64,000 nt of DNA from Rhynochetos jubatus (GCA_027574665.1 CM050677.1:558001-622000); one strand, 5' to 3'. Positions 1-9,434 are shown, counted from the stretch's first letter. Notes: generated by a model from the sequence alone, not told the origin. A program made the numbers and translations.

Positions 1-1026
1 CTGTTAAAATTCCCTCTGGAGCTGGCTGAAAGTAGTGCCGTGGGATGTCAGTGCCTCTCTCCACGGGCGCAGAGCTGAGCCTCGAGGAGGTTTTTCAGCC
101 CAGGTTGTGTCGACCGTTCCCTGGTTTCACCGACTGGAGAGTTTGTGCGCTCTGAGGCGCGTCCCACTGCGAGGGAGACGCCGGGCACAGCCGCTGCCGT
201 CCAGGAGAGAAAGACCAATTCTTTCACTCTCATCCCGCACCGTAACCAGGCAGCTGCCCCCCGGCACAGCCAGTACGACTCCCCAGCTCAGCACTGCAGG
301 AGGGCTCTGGTAGGAGAAGGGGCGTGTAACCCCCAAACTCCCTGCGCCATGGCTGAGGTTTGTTGGGAATCTGTAAGGCCATGGAGCACTCCAGGAGCTG
401 AGAGGGGAAGAAATGCAGCAGCAGGGTCCCCGGGGACCCTCCGCTGAGGGGAGGAGGGATTTCAGCTCAGCTGCCAGGGCCTGGGGCCGTGCTGGGGCCG
501 TGCTGGGGCCATGCTGGGGCCGTGCTGGGGGCGTGCTGGGGGCGTGCTGGGGAGCGGAGGTCTGAGCGGAGCTCTGTGCCTAGGGCTTGCCACGCTGCAC
601 CTGAGGCACCTGAGCCAGGACAAGCTGTGGGACATCTGCAATGGTGAGTGGGGGCAGTGCGGGGCTGGGGGGGAGGGGGGGCAGGGGACAGAGCCTGGGC
701 AGGGGGCTGCCATGCCTGGCCCTGCCCCAGGCGCAGAGCAACGTGTCAGGGGCACACGGGGCCTTGCTGAGCAGCAGCTTCCAGCTGGCTCCTCGCCCAC
801 AGAAAGATGGGAGAGGCTGGAATGGTCTGGAGGGAACTCCTGCGGGTCTCTGCCGGCAGGGGCGCTCCACGTCTGCTCTGCTTCCTCCCTTGCAGCGCTC
901 CTGCCCTTGAGGAAAGACACCCACCCCTCGGTCAGATCCCGGGCGACTGACGTCCTCATCTTCCTGACAGAAGAGATGCCAACGTCACGGTGGAGCCTGC
1001 CGTCGCTGTGGTGCTGGACCTGCTGA
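1..1026 (+). pseudogene. MROH-like: MROH-like gene, copy A, last two exons only (cut by window start)
   Basis: Only the final two exons of the MROH-like gene described at 17,561-21,254 lie inside the window. The penultimate exon is 584-643, between a TAG acceptor and a GTGAGT donor. The last exon is 896-1026 and ends at TGA. Both are nearly identical to exons 7 and 8 of copy B, and the phases match (1 and 1). Positions 1-583 are the equivalent of intron 6 of copy B, and position 1 aligns with 20,247. It is labelled partial because its 5' exons, if they exist, lie left of the window, so I cannot say whether the gene is intact. The encoded end is HEAT-type helical sequence with motifs such as LWDICN and SVRSRATDVLIFL. 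What is seen: exons and splice sites. What is inferred: that this is a third copy of the gene. Confidence 0.6.
480..563. repeat. GC-rich minisatellite in MROH intron 6
   Basis: Imperfect 11-12-bp units of the form GGGGCCGTGCT/GGGGGCGTGCT run head to tail just upstream of the penultimate MROH exon. Copy A has more units than copy B (about 20,725-20,781) and copy C (about 37,545-37,592, reverse strand). This explains the 18-bp change in alignment offset between copies A and B. It is a length-variable tract. Confidence 0.75.
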
Positions 1027-1214
1027 GCCGTGGGGAGATTCAATCCTCCTCTCCAAAATGGCCGTATTGGAGTATTTATGCTTTTGAAAGAAAGCTGGAG
1101 CAACAAGCCCAGTCCCGTGGTGTCCTTCCCATGGGGACACCCGGAGTGTGCTGAGCAGACAGTGTCATTCCGGGCCTCTGCCGCCACCTGCTGTTTGCCC
1201 TCGTTTTCTAGGCC

Positions 1215-2960
1215 CAAAGCGTCAGCTGTAGCATCTGGCCCATCCTTCGAAACAAGGGTTTGGACCTTCGAAATAGCCTCTGGGCCCTAAAACTGGGCCT
1301 TGGCAAATGGAGGTGAGGCTTTGGACCCCAGAAATAGGGCTTTGCCCTCTACAAATGAGGCTTTGGACCGTCAGAATCAGACTTCGGGACTTAAAAATGG
1401 CACTCTCAGCCCTTAAAAGGAGGTTCTGGACCTTACAAGTAGGGGCTTGGAACTTAGAAATGGGAATTTAGAACCTAAAAATGATGGCTTGGAGCCCAGA
1501 AAGGAGCCTTTCAGTCCCAGAATCAAAGCCATGGGCTCTACAAGTGAGGCCTGAGACGTAAAAATGAAGCTTTGCGACATCACAATGAGGGTTTGGACAC
1601 TCAGGATGCACCTTGGACCCCCAAATCAACGGGCTGGATCCTAAAAATGCCGCTTTGGGGCCTTCAAATGACGCTTTGGCAAATAAAAATGACGCTTTGG
1701 CCTCCGAAGGTGAGACTTTGCGAACTTCACCTGAGCCTGCGGACCATTAAAATGAGGCTTCGGAGCATCAAAGAGGCTCTGGAAGCCAAAGTTCCTCAAA
1801 GCTGGGGATCTGAGCCAGCTCAGTGCTCAACGCCTGCGTTATTGGGCTGAAATCCACATTTTTAGGGTGCCAGCCTGTCGGTTTTGACCCAAGCCTGTTT
1901 TTCAGGGACCACAGTCTCATTTTGAGGGCCCAAACCCTGAAGGTGGAGCTGGTTGCCTGGCAAGCCCAGAAGGGGAGTCCCCGGACCCACGGCAGCCAAT
2001 CGCACGTGAGGAGGCGGGGGGCAAGGCACGGGATTGTAGGTAACCAGGCAGGCGATCGGAGGAAAGATGGAATCCCCATTTTTAGGGTACAAACCCTCAC
2101 GGGTCAGTTCCAAACCCTCTGTTCAGATGCTCGAGACACATCTTGCACATTGAAAAACTCTAGCTGGATGTACGCAATGCCACATTGGAGCCCGGAAAAT
2201 GGGGCTTTGAAGCCTAACACTGCAGCTTTGAACCCTAAAAAGGAGACTTTGCAAACTGAAACGGAGACTTTGGACCACAAAAATGAGGCTTTGGAGCCGA
2301 AAATGAGGGTTTCTGCCACCAAAGTGAGGGTTTAGAGCCTAGAAAGGCAAGCGTGTGTCCTGGAAAATAGCTCTTGTTAATAAAAGCTGCGTTTGGACCC
2401 TGCAGATACGGCTTTGGATTCCAGAAATAAGGCTTTGGGCCTTCAAAATCAGACTTTGTGCCTTAAAACGGAAGACCTGGGCCATTGAAATGAGTCTTTG
2501 GACTACAACAGGGGGGTTTGAAGCTCATAAATGAAGGCTTGTACCCTAAACATGAGGCTTTGGGGCTGGAAAACGGACACTCCAGATGTGGCTTGAACAC
2601 CGTGGACACTGAAACGAGGCTCTGGTACTCAAAAGTGAAACTCTGGCCCATAAAAATGTGGGTTTGGGCCCTAAAAATGAGGCTTTGGATGCTAAGCTGA
2701 GGGTTTGGACCGTAAAAGGAGGCTTTGGGCCTTAATAGGAGCATTTGGACGATACCATGAGGGGTTGGATGCTAAACATGAGGGTTTGGGCCCTGAACAG
2801 AAGAGACCTTGAGCTCCGAAATCAGGTTTGGACCTTCAAAGGGACACTTCAGACCCTGCAACTCAGCGTACAGGCCTAGAACCTAAAAATGAGTCTTTCT
2901 ACCCTTGAAGAGGGGTTAAAGCCCTACAAATGAGTCCCCAGAGCCTGAAACTCCAGCTGG
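1215..2960. repeat. Degenerate ~21-bp tandem array, copy A
   Basis: About 1.7 kb of diverged tandem units built on a pattern like AAAAATGAGGCTTTGGACCCT. Short A runs (3-5) and T runs (3) are separated by 6-8 GC-richer bases, giving a period near two helical turns. Units are degenerate, with some insertions, so no strict period holds along the whole array. The array begins soon after the MROH stop codon and ends in a segment (about 2,870-3,112) that is duplicated in the CCDC81/MROH intergenic region. The phased A/T tracts predict curved DNA. The design resembles the avian W-chromosome XhoI/EcoRI repeat families as I know them, which is family knowledge and not a match I could test. Many spurious open frames arise from the repeat. 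Confidence 0.8.
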
Positions 2961-3149
2961 GGGCCCTCAAAGAGGGGGTTGGACCGCCCAAAGGTGGTTT
3001 TCAACCCCAGCAAAAGCTCTGGGCTCAGCACTGATCCAGGTGGATGGAGAACGCTGGTGGGGGGATGTGAGGGGGGTGAGGTTCTGCTCCTTCTGCAGCA
3101 CTGGTTGGTTTTGACGGAAGTTACTGGAGTTAATGAAGGAACTTCCATT

Positions 3150-3386
3150 TCATTTTCCCCTCACGGAGGGGCAGGTGGTGCGGGGGGAGGTGTGACACCT
3201 CCGGCGGCCAATCCGAGAGAGCACCGCCTCAGGTGGAGGGCGGGCACTGCAGCACAGCAGCCTGAGCAGCTGTGGGCCAATCAGAGGCAGCATCACCTCA
3301 GAGGAGGGTCCAGAGTGCCAGCCCAGGCAACCAGTCACCGGCTGGGGCCTCAGGCGAGGGGCGGGCCCTGCACCACCCCCCCCACT
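3150..3386. promoter_or_regulatory. Tandem CCAAT-box block of unknown target
   Basis: Two CCAAT boxes at 3208-3212 and 3277-3281 lie 69 bp apart, each followed by a CCTCAG-type element and a GGGCGGG-like box. A third partial unit without CCAAT follows at about 3,340-3,365. The block looks like a promoter made of a degenerate 69-bp repeat. The same block occurs on the opposite strand at about 25,010-25,175, 34,850-35,010, 49,345-49,500 and 60,780-60,935. No gene starts nearby, so the promoter role is inferred only from the motifs. Confidence 0.35.
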
Positions 3387-3652
3387 TGTGGGTAGTTAGG
3401 ATCTGGCGGCCGGAAGATTACGTGCTGTACGGAAAGACAGGGACCCTCCCCTGATAGCCAGTAGCGTGTAGTTTGCAATGTAAACAGACGGAAGTGACGT
3501 GACAAACCTAAGCCATATAACGCGGTGTTACACATCAATAAACGCCATTTGCCGTCCACCACATTGGTGTCTGTGAGCAGATGGCCCGAGCGGCCCGGGG
3601 GGGGTCGCCGTGCCGTTCCTGAACCAGGTCGCCACGCCTTGCGAAGGCAACA
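3387..3652 (+). repeat. 5' LTR of class II provirus
   Basis: The 266-bp LTR starts TGTGGG and ends GGCAACA (TG...CA ends). It has a CATATAA box at 3514-3520, a CRE-like TGACGTGA at 3495-3502, and an AATAAA signal at 3537-3542. The short distance between TATA and AATAAA implies a very short R region, as in alpharetroviruses. The sequence reads the same as the 3' LTR. Confidence 0.95.
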
Positions 3653-3654
3653 AG

Positions 3655-3672
3655 TGGTGCCGAAACCCGGGA
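3655..3672 (+). other. Primer-binding site complementary to tRNA-Phe
   Basis: TGGTGCCGAAACCCGGGA starts two bases after the 5' LTR. It is the reverse complement of the 3' end of a eukaryotic tRNA-Phe (ending ...TCGGCACCA). Avian leukosis viruses use tRNA-Trp instead, so this element belongs to another lineage. Confidence 0.85.
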
Positions 3673-3755
3673 AAACTCACCTGGATTCGGGTGAACGGCG
3701 GCCGGAGCGGCTGGACCAGCCCGGCGGGGAGGACGCTCCCGGACCAACAAGGAGG

Positions 3756-5951
3756 ATGGAAGCCCTTGTGAAGGTCGTATCGTTATTACATAAGCAGTGG
3801 GGTATTGATTGTAAACCTAAAGATTTTACTCTCGCAGTTGCGAGGCTTTTAAAAATTGGGGTTATTGACCAGCCAGTGGATATTTTCCACCCTGAGGTGT
3901 GGGATAAATGCACTAAAGCGTTAGCCGAGGAGACGATGTCCTCGGGCTGTGGGAAAAACCTTAAGTCGTGGGGGAGAGTCGTACAGGCCCTGCAGAAGAC
4001 CCTACAAGAACAGGAGACCTGGAGGGTGGCAAAAGACTGTTTGTTGGCCGCCCCGAAAACGGCAGTCGGGGCAGCCACACAGACTTTGCACCCCCCAGAC
4101 GATAATGATTCTGCTGAGCCTAAAGACCGGCAAGAGGGCGACACGTCCCCTCAACTCCCGAACCCCGACCCGCCTACGGAAGCGCAGAAACAAGCTAAAT
4201 CTTTCTGGGGTGGGCTAGCCGAGGAAGCCAGGGGCGCGGCGGAGAGACCAGAGTCGCAGGAGGGTTGGGTTAAACCGCCGCCCTATACGCCCCAAAATGG
4301 CGCCGGACAGAAAGAAGAAGGGCGGGGCGAAGATGCCTGTGGTGGAGATAAGGAGGAAGCGTTAGCACTAACAAGCGCGCGAGAACAAGAAAGGGAGGAG
4401 AATGGGAGAGAGAAAGAGGGCGGGGGCGATAGGGGGAAGGAGGGGAGCGTGATCGAAGGGCGGAAAGCCAATCACAGCGGCCATCTGGAGAAACGCCCCA
4501 GTAGGGCGAACACCCCGCCGCGCAGAGGGCGGGGCGACACAGGAAGGAGGGCCGAGTCAAGAGGGAGGGAACGACCCGCCCACAGAAGAAGCGGGCGGGG
4601 CCGGGTCCCAACAAAAAGGTACGGAAAACCGGAAGTACCCGGTCAGTCGAGCTCCGGCTCTGAGTCAGACACTAGCTGGGACGAGCGGCTCGCAACCGAT
4701 TCAAACTCAGAGGAGGAGGAAATGAGACTAGATACATTCAAAAGTCAAAATACTCCCATCCAAAATAAAAAGGGACCCCGAGAGGAAAATATTCCTCTCA
4801 CTGATTGGAGGAAAATAAAAATTGCGTGTGCCGATTGGGCCCCATCAGCCACGCTAGCGTTCCCGGTCCGGGTGACAGACAGGGGACAGAGGGTCCACTC
4901 GCCAATAAACCCTAAGGATATACAAGCGATTGTTAAGGCAATTGCAGATAAAGGGCTTAATTCTGCCATGGTCTGCACCCTCATAGATGGTATTTTTGGG
5001 GGAGACGATCTACTCCCGTTTGATATAAAACAAATGTGTAGATTGATCTTTGATGGGGCAGGAATGATTGTTTTTAAACAAGAATGGGAGGACAACTGCG
5101 TGAGGCAACTAGCCCAAGTAACTGGGGCGGATCACCCGCTATATGGGTCCGGCGTGCAGCGGCTGATAGATACAGACCCAACAATGATTACCCCCCAGGC
5201 GCAGGCCCAAGGCCTGGGGGCCTATGAAATTGTGACAACTACTCGCGCGGCTAGAGAAGCTATTCGCACCGCTTCTAGAGTTATTGTCAAGCCATTGCCA
5301 TGGTCCACAATTAAGCAAAATGAAAGCGAGAGCTTTACGCAGTTTGTGGATCGCCTTCAAGCAGCGGTCGACTCCTCGACCCTGCCCGCGGAAGCGAAAG
5401 GCCCGGTCGTTGCAGATTGTTTACGCCAGCAGTGTAATTCGGCAACCAAAGAAATCCTGCGATCACTGCCAGCAGGGTCAAGTATCGCAGCCATGATCAA
5501 GCATGTCGCAAAGGAAGAACATTTAGCCCCAATTCAGGTAGCTGTTCGCACCGCAATAGCTAATGTGATGGTATGTTTTAAATGTGGTCAGGCAGGCCAC
5601 ATAGTGGCAAACTGCCCTTACTTTGGGGACCCACCCACAGTGCCCCCCCCGCGTCAAAATCGACCGAGGGGACCGTGTTGGGCCTGTGGAAAGAAAGGAC
5701 ATTTCGCTAAAGAATGCAAATTTAAAAACCAGGGAAACGTATGGGGGAGGGGGCACCCGGGCCGCGCACAGCCCTCTCCCGCTTGGGACATAAGGCGGCC
5801 CAGTTATGCCAACCCCAGATGGAACCTACTGCCCCCTCGAGAACCAACCAATTTTATGACTCCACCAACGAACCATCCAAACCAGTCCCTACCTCAGGAG
5901 CAGCAACAACCAGCTCCTGGGGACGAGACCTTAGGGTGGCCCTGGCAGTAA
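3756..5951 (+). CDS. gag: Gag polyprotein of the class II provirus
   Basis: An open frame of 731 codons. The ATG at 3756 is chosen because it is the first one after the primer-binding site and it starts a matrix-like sequence (MEALVKVVSLL). The open frame extends upstream into the LTR, but those residues are not expected to be translated. A PPPY late-domain motif is at residues 174-177, which is the signal that recruits NEDD4-type ligases for budding. A charged, low-complexity linker covers about residues 190-330. Capsid follows, with a major homology region (QNESESFTQFVDRL) near residues 520-535. Two CCHC zinc knuckles (CX2CX4HX4C) lie at residues 607-620 and 641-654. The frame is undamaged. 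Gag would form the particle core and bind RNA. Translation of pro needs a -1 shift at 5732-5738. Confidence 0.93.
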   Translation: MEALVKVVSLLHKQWGIDCKPKDFTLAVARLLKIGVIDQPVDIFHPEVWDKCTKALAEETMSSGCGKNLKSWGRVVQALQKTLQEQETWRVAKDCLLAAPKTAVGAATQTLHPPDDNDSAEPKDRQEGDTSPQLPNPDPPTEAQKQAKSFWGGLAEEARGAAERPESQEGWVKPPPYTPQNGAGQKEEGRGEDACGGDKEEALALTSAREQEREENGREKEGGGDRGKEGSVIEGRKANHSGHLEKRPSRANTPPRRGRGDTGRRAESRGRERPAHRRSGRGRVPTKRYGKPEVPGQSSSGSESDTSWDERLATDSNSEEEEMRLDTFKSQNTPIQNKKGPREENIPLTDWRKIKIACADWAPSATLAFPVRVTDRGQRVHSPINPKDIQAIVKAIADKGLNSAMVCTLIDGIFGGDDLLPFDIKQMCRLIFDGAGMIVFKQEWEDNCVRQLAQVTGADHPLYGSGVQRLIDTDPTMITPQAQAQGLGAYEIVTTTRAAREAIRTASRVIVKPLPWSTIKQNESESFTQFVDRLQAAVDSSTLPAEAKGPVVADCLRQQCNSATKEILRSLPAGSSIAAMIKHVAKEEHLAPIQVAVRTAIANVMVCFKCGQAGHIVANCPYFGDPPTVPPPRQNRPRGPCWACGKKGHFAKECKFKNQGNVWGRGHPGRAQPSPAWDIRRPSYANPRWNLLPPREPTNFMTPPTNHPNQSLPQEQQQPAPGDETLGWPWQ
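5732..5738 (+). promoter_or_regulatory. gag-pro -1 frameshift heptamer GGGAAAC
   Basis: GGGAAAC is read as G GGA AAC in the gag frame, which fits the X XXY YYZ rule. A one-base backward slip leads directly into the protease frame. The downstream sequence (about 5,745-5,775) is very GC-rich and could fold as a stimulator. The same heptamer is used at gag-pro junctions of some betaretroviruses. Confidence 0.85.
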
Positions 5952-6298
5952 AATGCGATAGTCCACCAGTTGTATGGGGGATTTGTTCCCTCTATAATAC
6001 CTTAAATGACACTACTATTAGTATCCCCTTTTTGATTGACACCGGAGCAGATGTTACAGTTATCCCTGAAACGAATTGGCCCCCCCATTGGAAATTGGAA
6101 AACGCCCCCATGGTAGGTGGAGTCGGAGGACTAACCCGAGCTCGGAAGAGTACTCAATTGGTAGCAATAACGCTTCACACTGAAAAGGGACCAGAAAAAA
6201 CCATTACCCTCTTTCCATATGTCATGTCAGGAACCCCACCCCTATTGGGAAGGGACGCTCTATCCCTTTTGAAAGCCAGGGTGACAAATTTATCATGA
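5738..6298 (+). CDS. pro: Protease of the class II provirus (reached by -1 frameshift from gag)
   Basis: The -1 frame relative to gag is open from the slippage site to TGA at 6296-6298 (186 codons after the slip). The aspartic protease active-site motif is DTGADVTVI, and the conserved LLGRDAL motif lies near the C-terminus. The enzyme would act as a dimer to mature Gag and Gag-Pro-Pol. I see no dUTPase domain before the protease and no G-patch after it. Most betaretroviruses carry a dUTPase in this frame, so the element is intermediate between alpha- and betaretroviruses. The ATG at 5741 lies just after the slip and is not needed for expression. Confidence 0.9.
   Translation, partial: RMGEGAPGPRTALSRLGHKAAQLCQPQMEPTAPSRTNQFYDSTNEPSKPVPTSGAATTSSWGRDLRVALAVKCDSPPVVWGICSLYNTLNDTTISIPFLIDTGADVTVIPETNWPPHWKLENAPMVGGVGGLTRARKSTQLVAITLHTEKGPEKTITLFPYVMSGTPPLLGRDALSLLKARVTNLS
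6286..6292 (+). promoter_or_regulatory. pro-pol -1 frameshift heptamer AAATTTA
   Basis: AAATTTA is read as A AAT TTA in the protease frame, four bases before the protease stop codon. A -1 slip enters the pol frame at 6292. It is the second canonical X XXY YYZ signal in the element, giving the three-frame gag/pro/pol layout of betaretroviruses. Confidence 0.85.
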
Positions 6299-8895
6299 GG
6301 GCCACTGCCGCACACCCACTTCCACCTATTAAACTCACGTGGAAATCGTCCGACCCGGTGTGGGTCGAGCAGTGGCCCCTATCAAAGCCTCGAATGGACG
6401 CTCTTCTTGAGCTAGTCGACCGTGAACTACAGCGAGGTCATATAGAGCCTTCCACTAGCCCGTGGAACACACCAGTTTTTGTAATACCCAAACGAACCAA
6501 CGAAGGGTTTCGTCTCCTTCATGACCTGCGTGAAGTAAATAAGATAATTCAACCAATGGGTCCCGTTCAAACACTGCTGCCCATAAACTCCATGATACCA
6601 GAAGGGCAACCGTGTGCCGTCCTTGATATTAAAGACTGTTTCTTTTCAATACCATTACATGAGGAAGACAAGGACCGGTTTGCTTTTTCTGTCATGTTCC
6701 CAAACAGCCACCGCCCCAACCTACGCTTCCAGTGGAAAGTGTTGCCTCAAGGAATGATCAACTCGCCTACCATCTGTCAGATTATAGTAGATCGGGCGTT
6801 AGCGCCAGTTCGGCGCAGTAATCCAGCTGCGACTATCATTCAATATATGGATGACATCTTGATCGCCGCACTGTCAGAAAGTCAGGTAGACCAGCTGGTA
6901 TCAACAGTTACGGAAACATTAAAAACAAACGGGTTCGAGATCGCGAGCACAAAAGTTAAAAGGGGACCATGTGTAACCTTTTTGGGAGTGGGGATCACAA
7001 GTTCTTACGTAACCCCTCCGCAAATAACAATCCGTCGGAACATCAAAACACTCCATGATATGCAACAATTAGTAGGCTCCTTGCAATGGCTCCGCAATAT
7101 TGTCCTGATCCCTCCCAAAATCATGGCCCCGCTGTACGATCTTCTGAAAGGAAAGAACCCATGGGAACAAAAAACCCTAACAACAGAAGCAATAAACTCT
7201 CTTGACTTTATCGAGCAACAGGTATCGTCAAGTACGCTAGCCCGGTGGAACCCAGGTGTACCACTTGACCTGTACGTACATTTCACGGAGGGAGGGGGAG
7301 TAGGGGCACTAGCCCAAGGGCCCCCTGAAAAAGCTCAACCAGTACAATGGATAGTCCTGGGAAAATCGTCACGTGCATTCTCTCCAGGAGTCGAGTGCCT
7401 CGGTAATCTCATTATGAAAGGCAGAAAACTCGCCCTTAGACACCTAGGCATTGAACCCGCCAGAATATACCTGCCCTTCCGCAAACAGCTCCCAAAGCAA
7501 TCAGTGGTGATGTCAGAGTATTTAGCTATAGCTCTTGTTGGGTTTGGCGGAGAAGTCCAGTATGCAGCAAAGCCTCCTTGGACTCAAATGCTGGCCATCG
7601 TCGACATCGACCTCCCACGGAAGGTCATGGACCGGCCCCAACAGGGACCAACGGTCTTTACAGACGCATCCTCAACGACCTCAACCGCGGCGGTGGTATG
7701 GCAATCTGGAGAAAAATGGCACTGCATTAAAATGACCGATTGTGCGCTTTCAGTCCAGCAGCTAGAAGCAATGGCTGTAGTACTGGCGTGTGGGTTGTTC
7801 CCAGGGGAACACCTCAACATAGTGACTGATTCGATATTCGTGGCCAAGCTTTGCTTGGCCATGGCGGGGCCCGGCGTGTCAGCATCTGCAACAGCCCTAA
7901 TGTTGGAAGAAGCACTTTTTGCTCGAAAGGGCACCATATCGGTCATCCATGTCAACAGCCACAACCCAATCAAAGGGTTTTTCCAAACCGGCAACGACAA
8001 GGCAGACGCCGCTGCAAAAGGACTGTGGACGTTAAGAGATGCTCGTCAGCTACATGAGTCTCTCCACATCGGAGCTAAAGCGCTAGCAAAGAAATGCGAG
8101 ATCTCAATTACTGACGCAAAACACATAGTAGCCACATGTCCCCACTGTCAGAAAACACCATTGTGGTCTAGCGGAGTCAACCCCAGAGGTCTTAAGGCCT
8201 CCAAGGTGTGGCAAACAGATTTCACGCTCTGTCAATTGCTGAAACCTCGAGCGTGGCTAGCGGTGACCGTAGACACATACAGTGGAGTGATCGTAGCCAC
8301 ACAACACCTTAAGGCCGACTCGAAAGCGACCATCCAACATTGGCTGACGGCCATGGCGTGGCTTGGCATCCCCAATCAGATTAAAACAGATAATGGCCCA
8401 AGTTTCGTCTCTAGATCTGTCCAGGCATTTACATTGAAATGGGGTATCACCCTAACACACGGCATCCCGTATAATAGCACTGGACAAGCTATAGTCGAAC
8501 GGGCGAACCAAACCCTGAAAGCTAAATTAGAGGTGTTAGCAAAAACAGAAGGTTTTACCAATGCTGTTCCCCCAAAAGACCGAGCACGCCTGCTAGCGAC
8601 TGCTCTGTTAGCACTGAATCAATTCCCTAGGGGGGAAGAGGTGAATAGCCCCACCCAGAAACATTGGGCTACTCGAGCGCTAGAAGAGGGCCCGCTGGTC
8701 ATAATTAGAAACGAGCTAGGGGAATGGGAACAAGGGTGGAGGCTAGTTCTTACAGGACGAGGGTACGCTGCGGTTAAAAAAGATGGAAAAGTTAAGTGGT
8801 GTCCGCTTAAATCGATCAAACCAAATCTTCAGAATGAAACTAACAAAAATTGTGAGTTTTTATCCACAGAACCGGTTTATCAGACGCCCTTATAA
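6292..8895 (+). CDS. pol: Pol polyprotein (reverse transcriptase, RNase H, integrase) of the class II provirus
   Basis: 867 codons are open from the slip site to TAA at 8893-8895. Reverse transcriptase has LPQGM and the YMDD active site at residues 185-188. RNase H has its first Asp in FTDAS at about residue 458, followed by the Glu in QLEAM, the Asp in VTDS and the Asp in NDKAD. Integrase has an N-terminal HHCC zinc site (HX3H, then CPHC) and a D-D-x35-E catalytic triad at residues 643, 700 and 736. All catalytic residues I can check are present and no stop or frameshift interrupts the frame. With identical LTRs, this suggests a recently active enzyme set that may still be competent. The ATG at 6295 lies just after the slip and is incidental. 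Confidence 0.95.
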   Translation: MMRATAAHPLPPIKLTWKSSDPVWVEQWPLSKPRMDALLELVDRELQRGHIEPSTSPWNTPVFVIPKRTNEGFRLLHDLREVNKIIQPMGPVQTLLPINSMIPEGQPCAVLDIKDCFFSIPLHEEDKDRFAFSVMFPNSHRPNLRFQWKVLPQGMINSPTICQIIVDRALAPVRRSNPAATIIQYMDDILIAALSESQVDQLVSTVTETLKTNGFEIASTKVKRGPCVTFLGVGITSSYVTPPQITIRRNIKTLHDMQQLVGSLQWLRNIVLIPPKIMAPLYDLLKGKNPWEQKTLTTEAINSLDFIEQQVSSSTLARWNPGVPLDLYVHFTEGGGVGALAQGPPEKAQPVQWIVLGKSSRAFSPGVECLGNLIMKGRKLALRHLGIEPARIYLPFRKQLPKQSVVMSEYLAIALVGFGGEVQYAAKPPWTQMLAIVDIDLPRKVMDRPQQGPTVFTDASSTTSTAAVVWQSGEKWHCIKMTDCALSVQQLEAMAVVLACGLFPGEHLNIVTDSIFVAKLCLAMAGPGVSASATALMLEEALFARKGTISVIHVNSHNPIKGFFQTGNDKADAAAKGLWTLRDARQLHESLHIGAKALAKKCEISITDAKHIVATCPHCQKTPLWSSGVNPRGLKASKVWQTDFTLCQLLKPRAWLAVTVDTYSGVIVATQHLKADSKATIQHWLTAMAWLGIPNQIKTDNGPSFVSRSVQAFTLKWGITLTHGIPYNSTGQAIVERANQTLKAKLEVLAKTEGFTNAVPPKDRARLLATALLALNQFPRGEEVNSPTQKHWATRALEEGPLVIIRNELGEWEQGWRLVLTGRGYAAVKKDGKVKWCPLKSIKPNLQNETNKNCEFLSTEPVYQTPL

Positions 8896-9199
8896 CCCGT
8901 ACGCCCTGGTAGCAGGAGAAGACTGCAAGTCAACAAGCATACTGTCCACACCTGAAAGTGCGAGAAGGATTGGAGAAGCGAAAAAAGAAGAACGAGAAGC
9001 ACAACAAAACTGGTTTGCATCATGGTTTAACCATTCACCATGGCTGACCTCCCTGATATCTACCCTGATAGGGCCAATTATAATAATTGTAATAGCACTG
9101 ATTTTTGGACCCTGTGTATTGAATAAGTTCATGTCATTTGTTAAAAGCCGGCTAGAAACAGTTAATATCATGATGATAGAATACCGACAATTGCTATAA
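8783..9199 (+). pseudogene. env: Internally deleted env remnant (transmembrane C-terminus)
   Basis: A 138-codon open frame overlaps the end of pol in another frame, as env normally does; a later in-frame ATG is at 8834. The last half is recognisable as the end of a retroviral TM protein: a SPWLTSLISTL segment, a hydrophobic anchor (IGPIIIIVIALIFGP), then a short tail. Surface subunit, cleavage site, fusion peptide and the disulfide-loop region are all missing. A sequence of unclear origin joins the start directly to the anchor. The element therefore cannot make a normal envelope. Whether this short membrane protein is made is unknown. Confidence 0.75.
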
Positions 9200-9434
9200 A
9201 AATGTTCTTGTTCAGAATTGTTTAGCTATCTCCAGTCATACCCTGTTATTCCCAGTAACACCCCTGTTGCCTCTCACCTAGCGTGCCTTATATTTTTTAT
9301 TCAAGTTCATGATATGTGTCAAAATTGTTGTAAAGCATAGCTTAAGAACGGGATACAATTCCAAGATTGCGATATACGTATTTTCGAGATTGTTACATTT
9401 TAGCCAATTTACTTACGCATAGGGAGGGGGGAAA
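9200..9434 (+). other. 3' noncoding region and polypurine tract of the class II provirus
   Basis: 235 bases after the env remnant contain no open frame of note. The run AGGGAGGGGGGAAA at about 9421-9434 ends exactly at the 3' LTR and is the plus-strand primer (polypurine tract). Confidence 0.85.

Noticed and set aside
1572..2335. Open frames of 90-170 codons in the 21-bp arrays, both strands
   Set aside because: They follow the repeat pattern, show no domain, and appear in every array copy in different lengths. They are by-products of a repeat whose period is divisible by three.
1215..2960. Possible CRISPR array
   Set aside because: Units are degenerate, with no identical repeats alternating with unique spacers, and the DNA is clearly vertebrate.
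3525..3755. Gag open frame reaches upstream into the LTR, starting at an ATG at 3525
   Set aside because: That ATG lies before the AATAAA and the primer-binding site, in the LTR. The same ATG starts a short frame in the 3' LTR. The matrix-like sequence begins at 3756.
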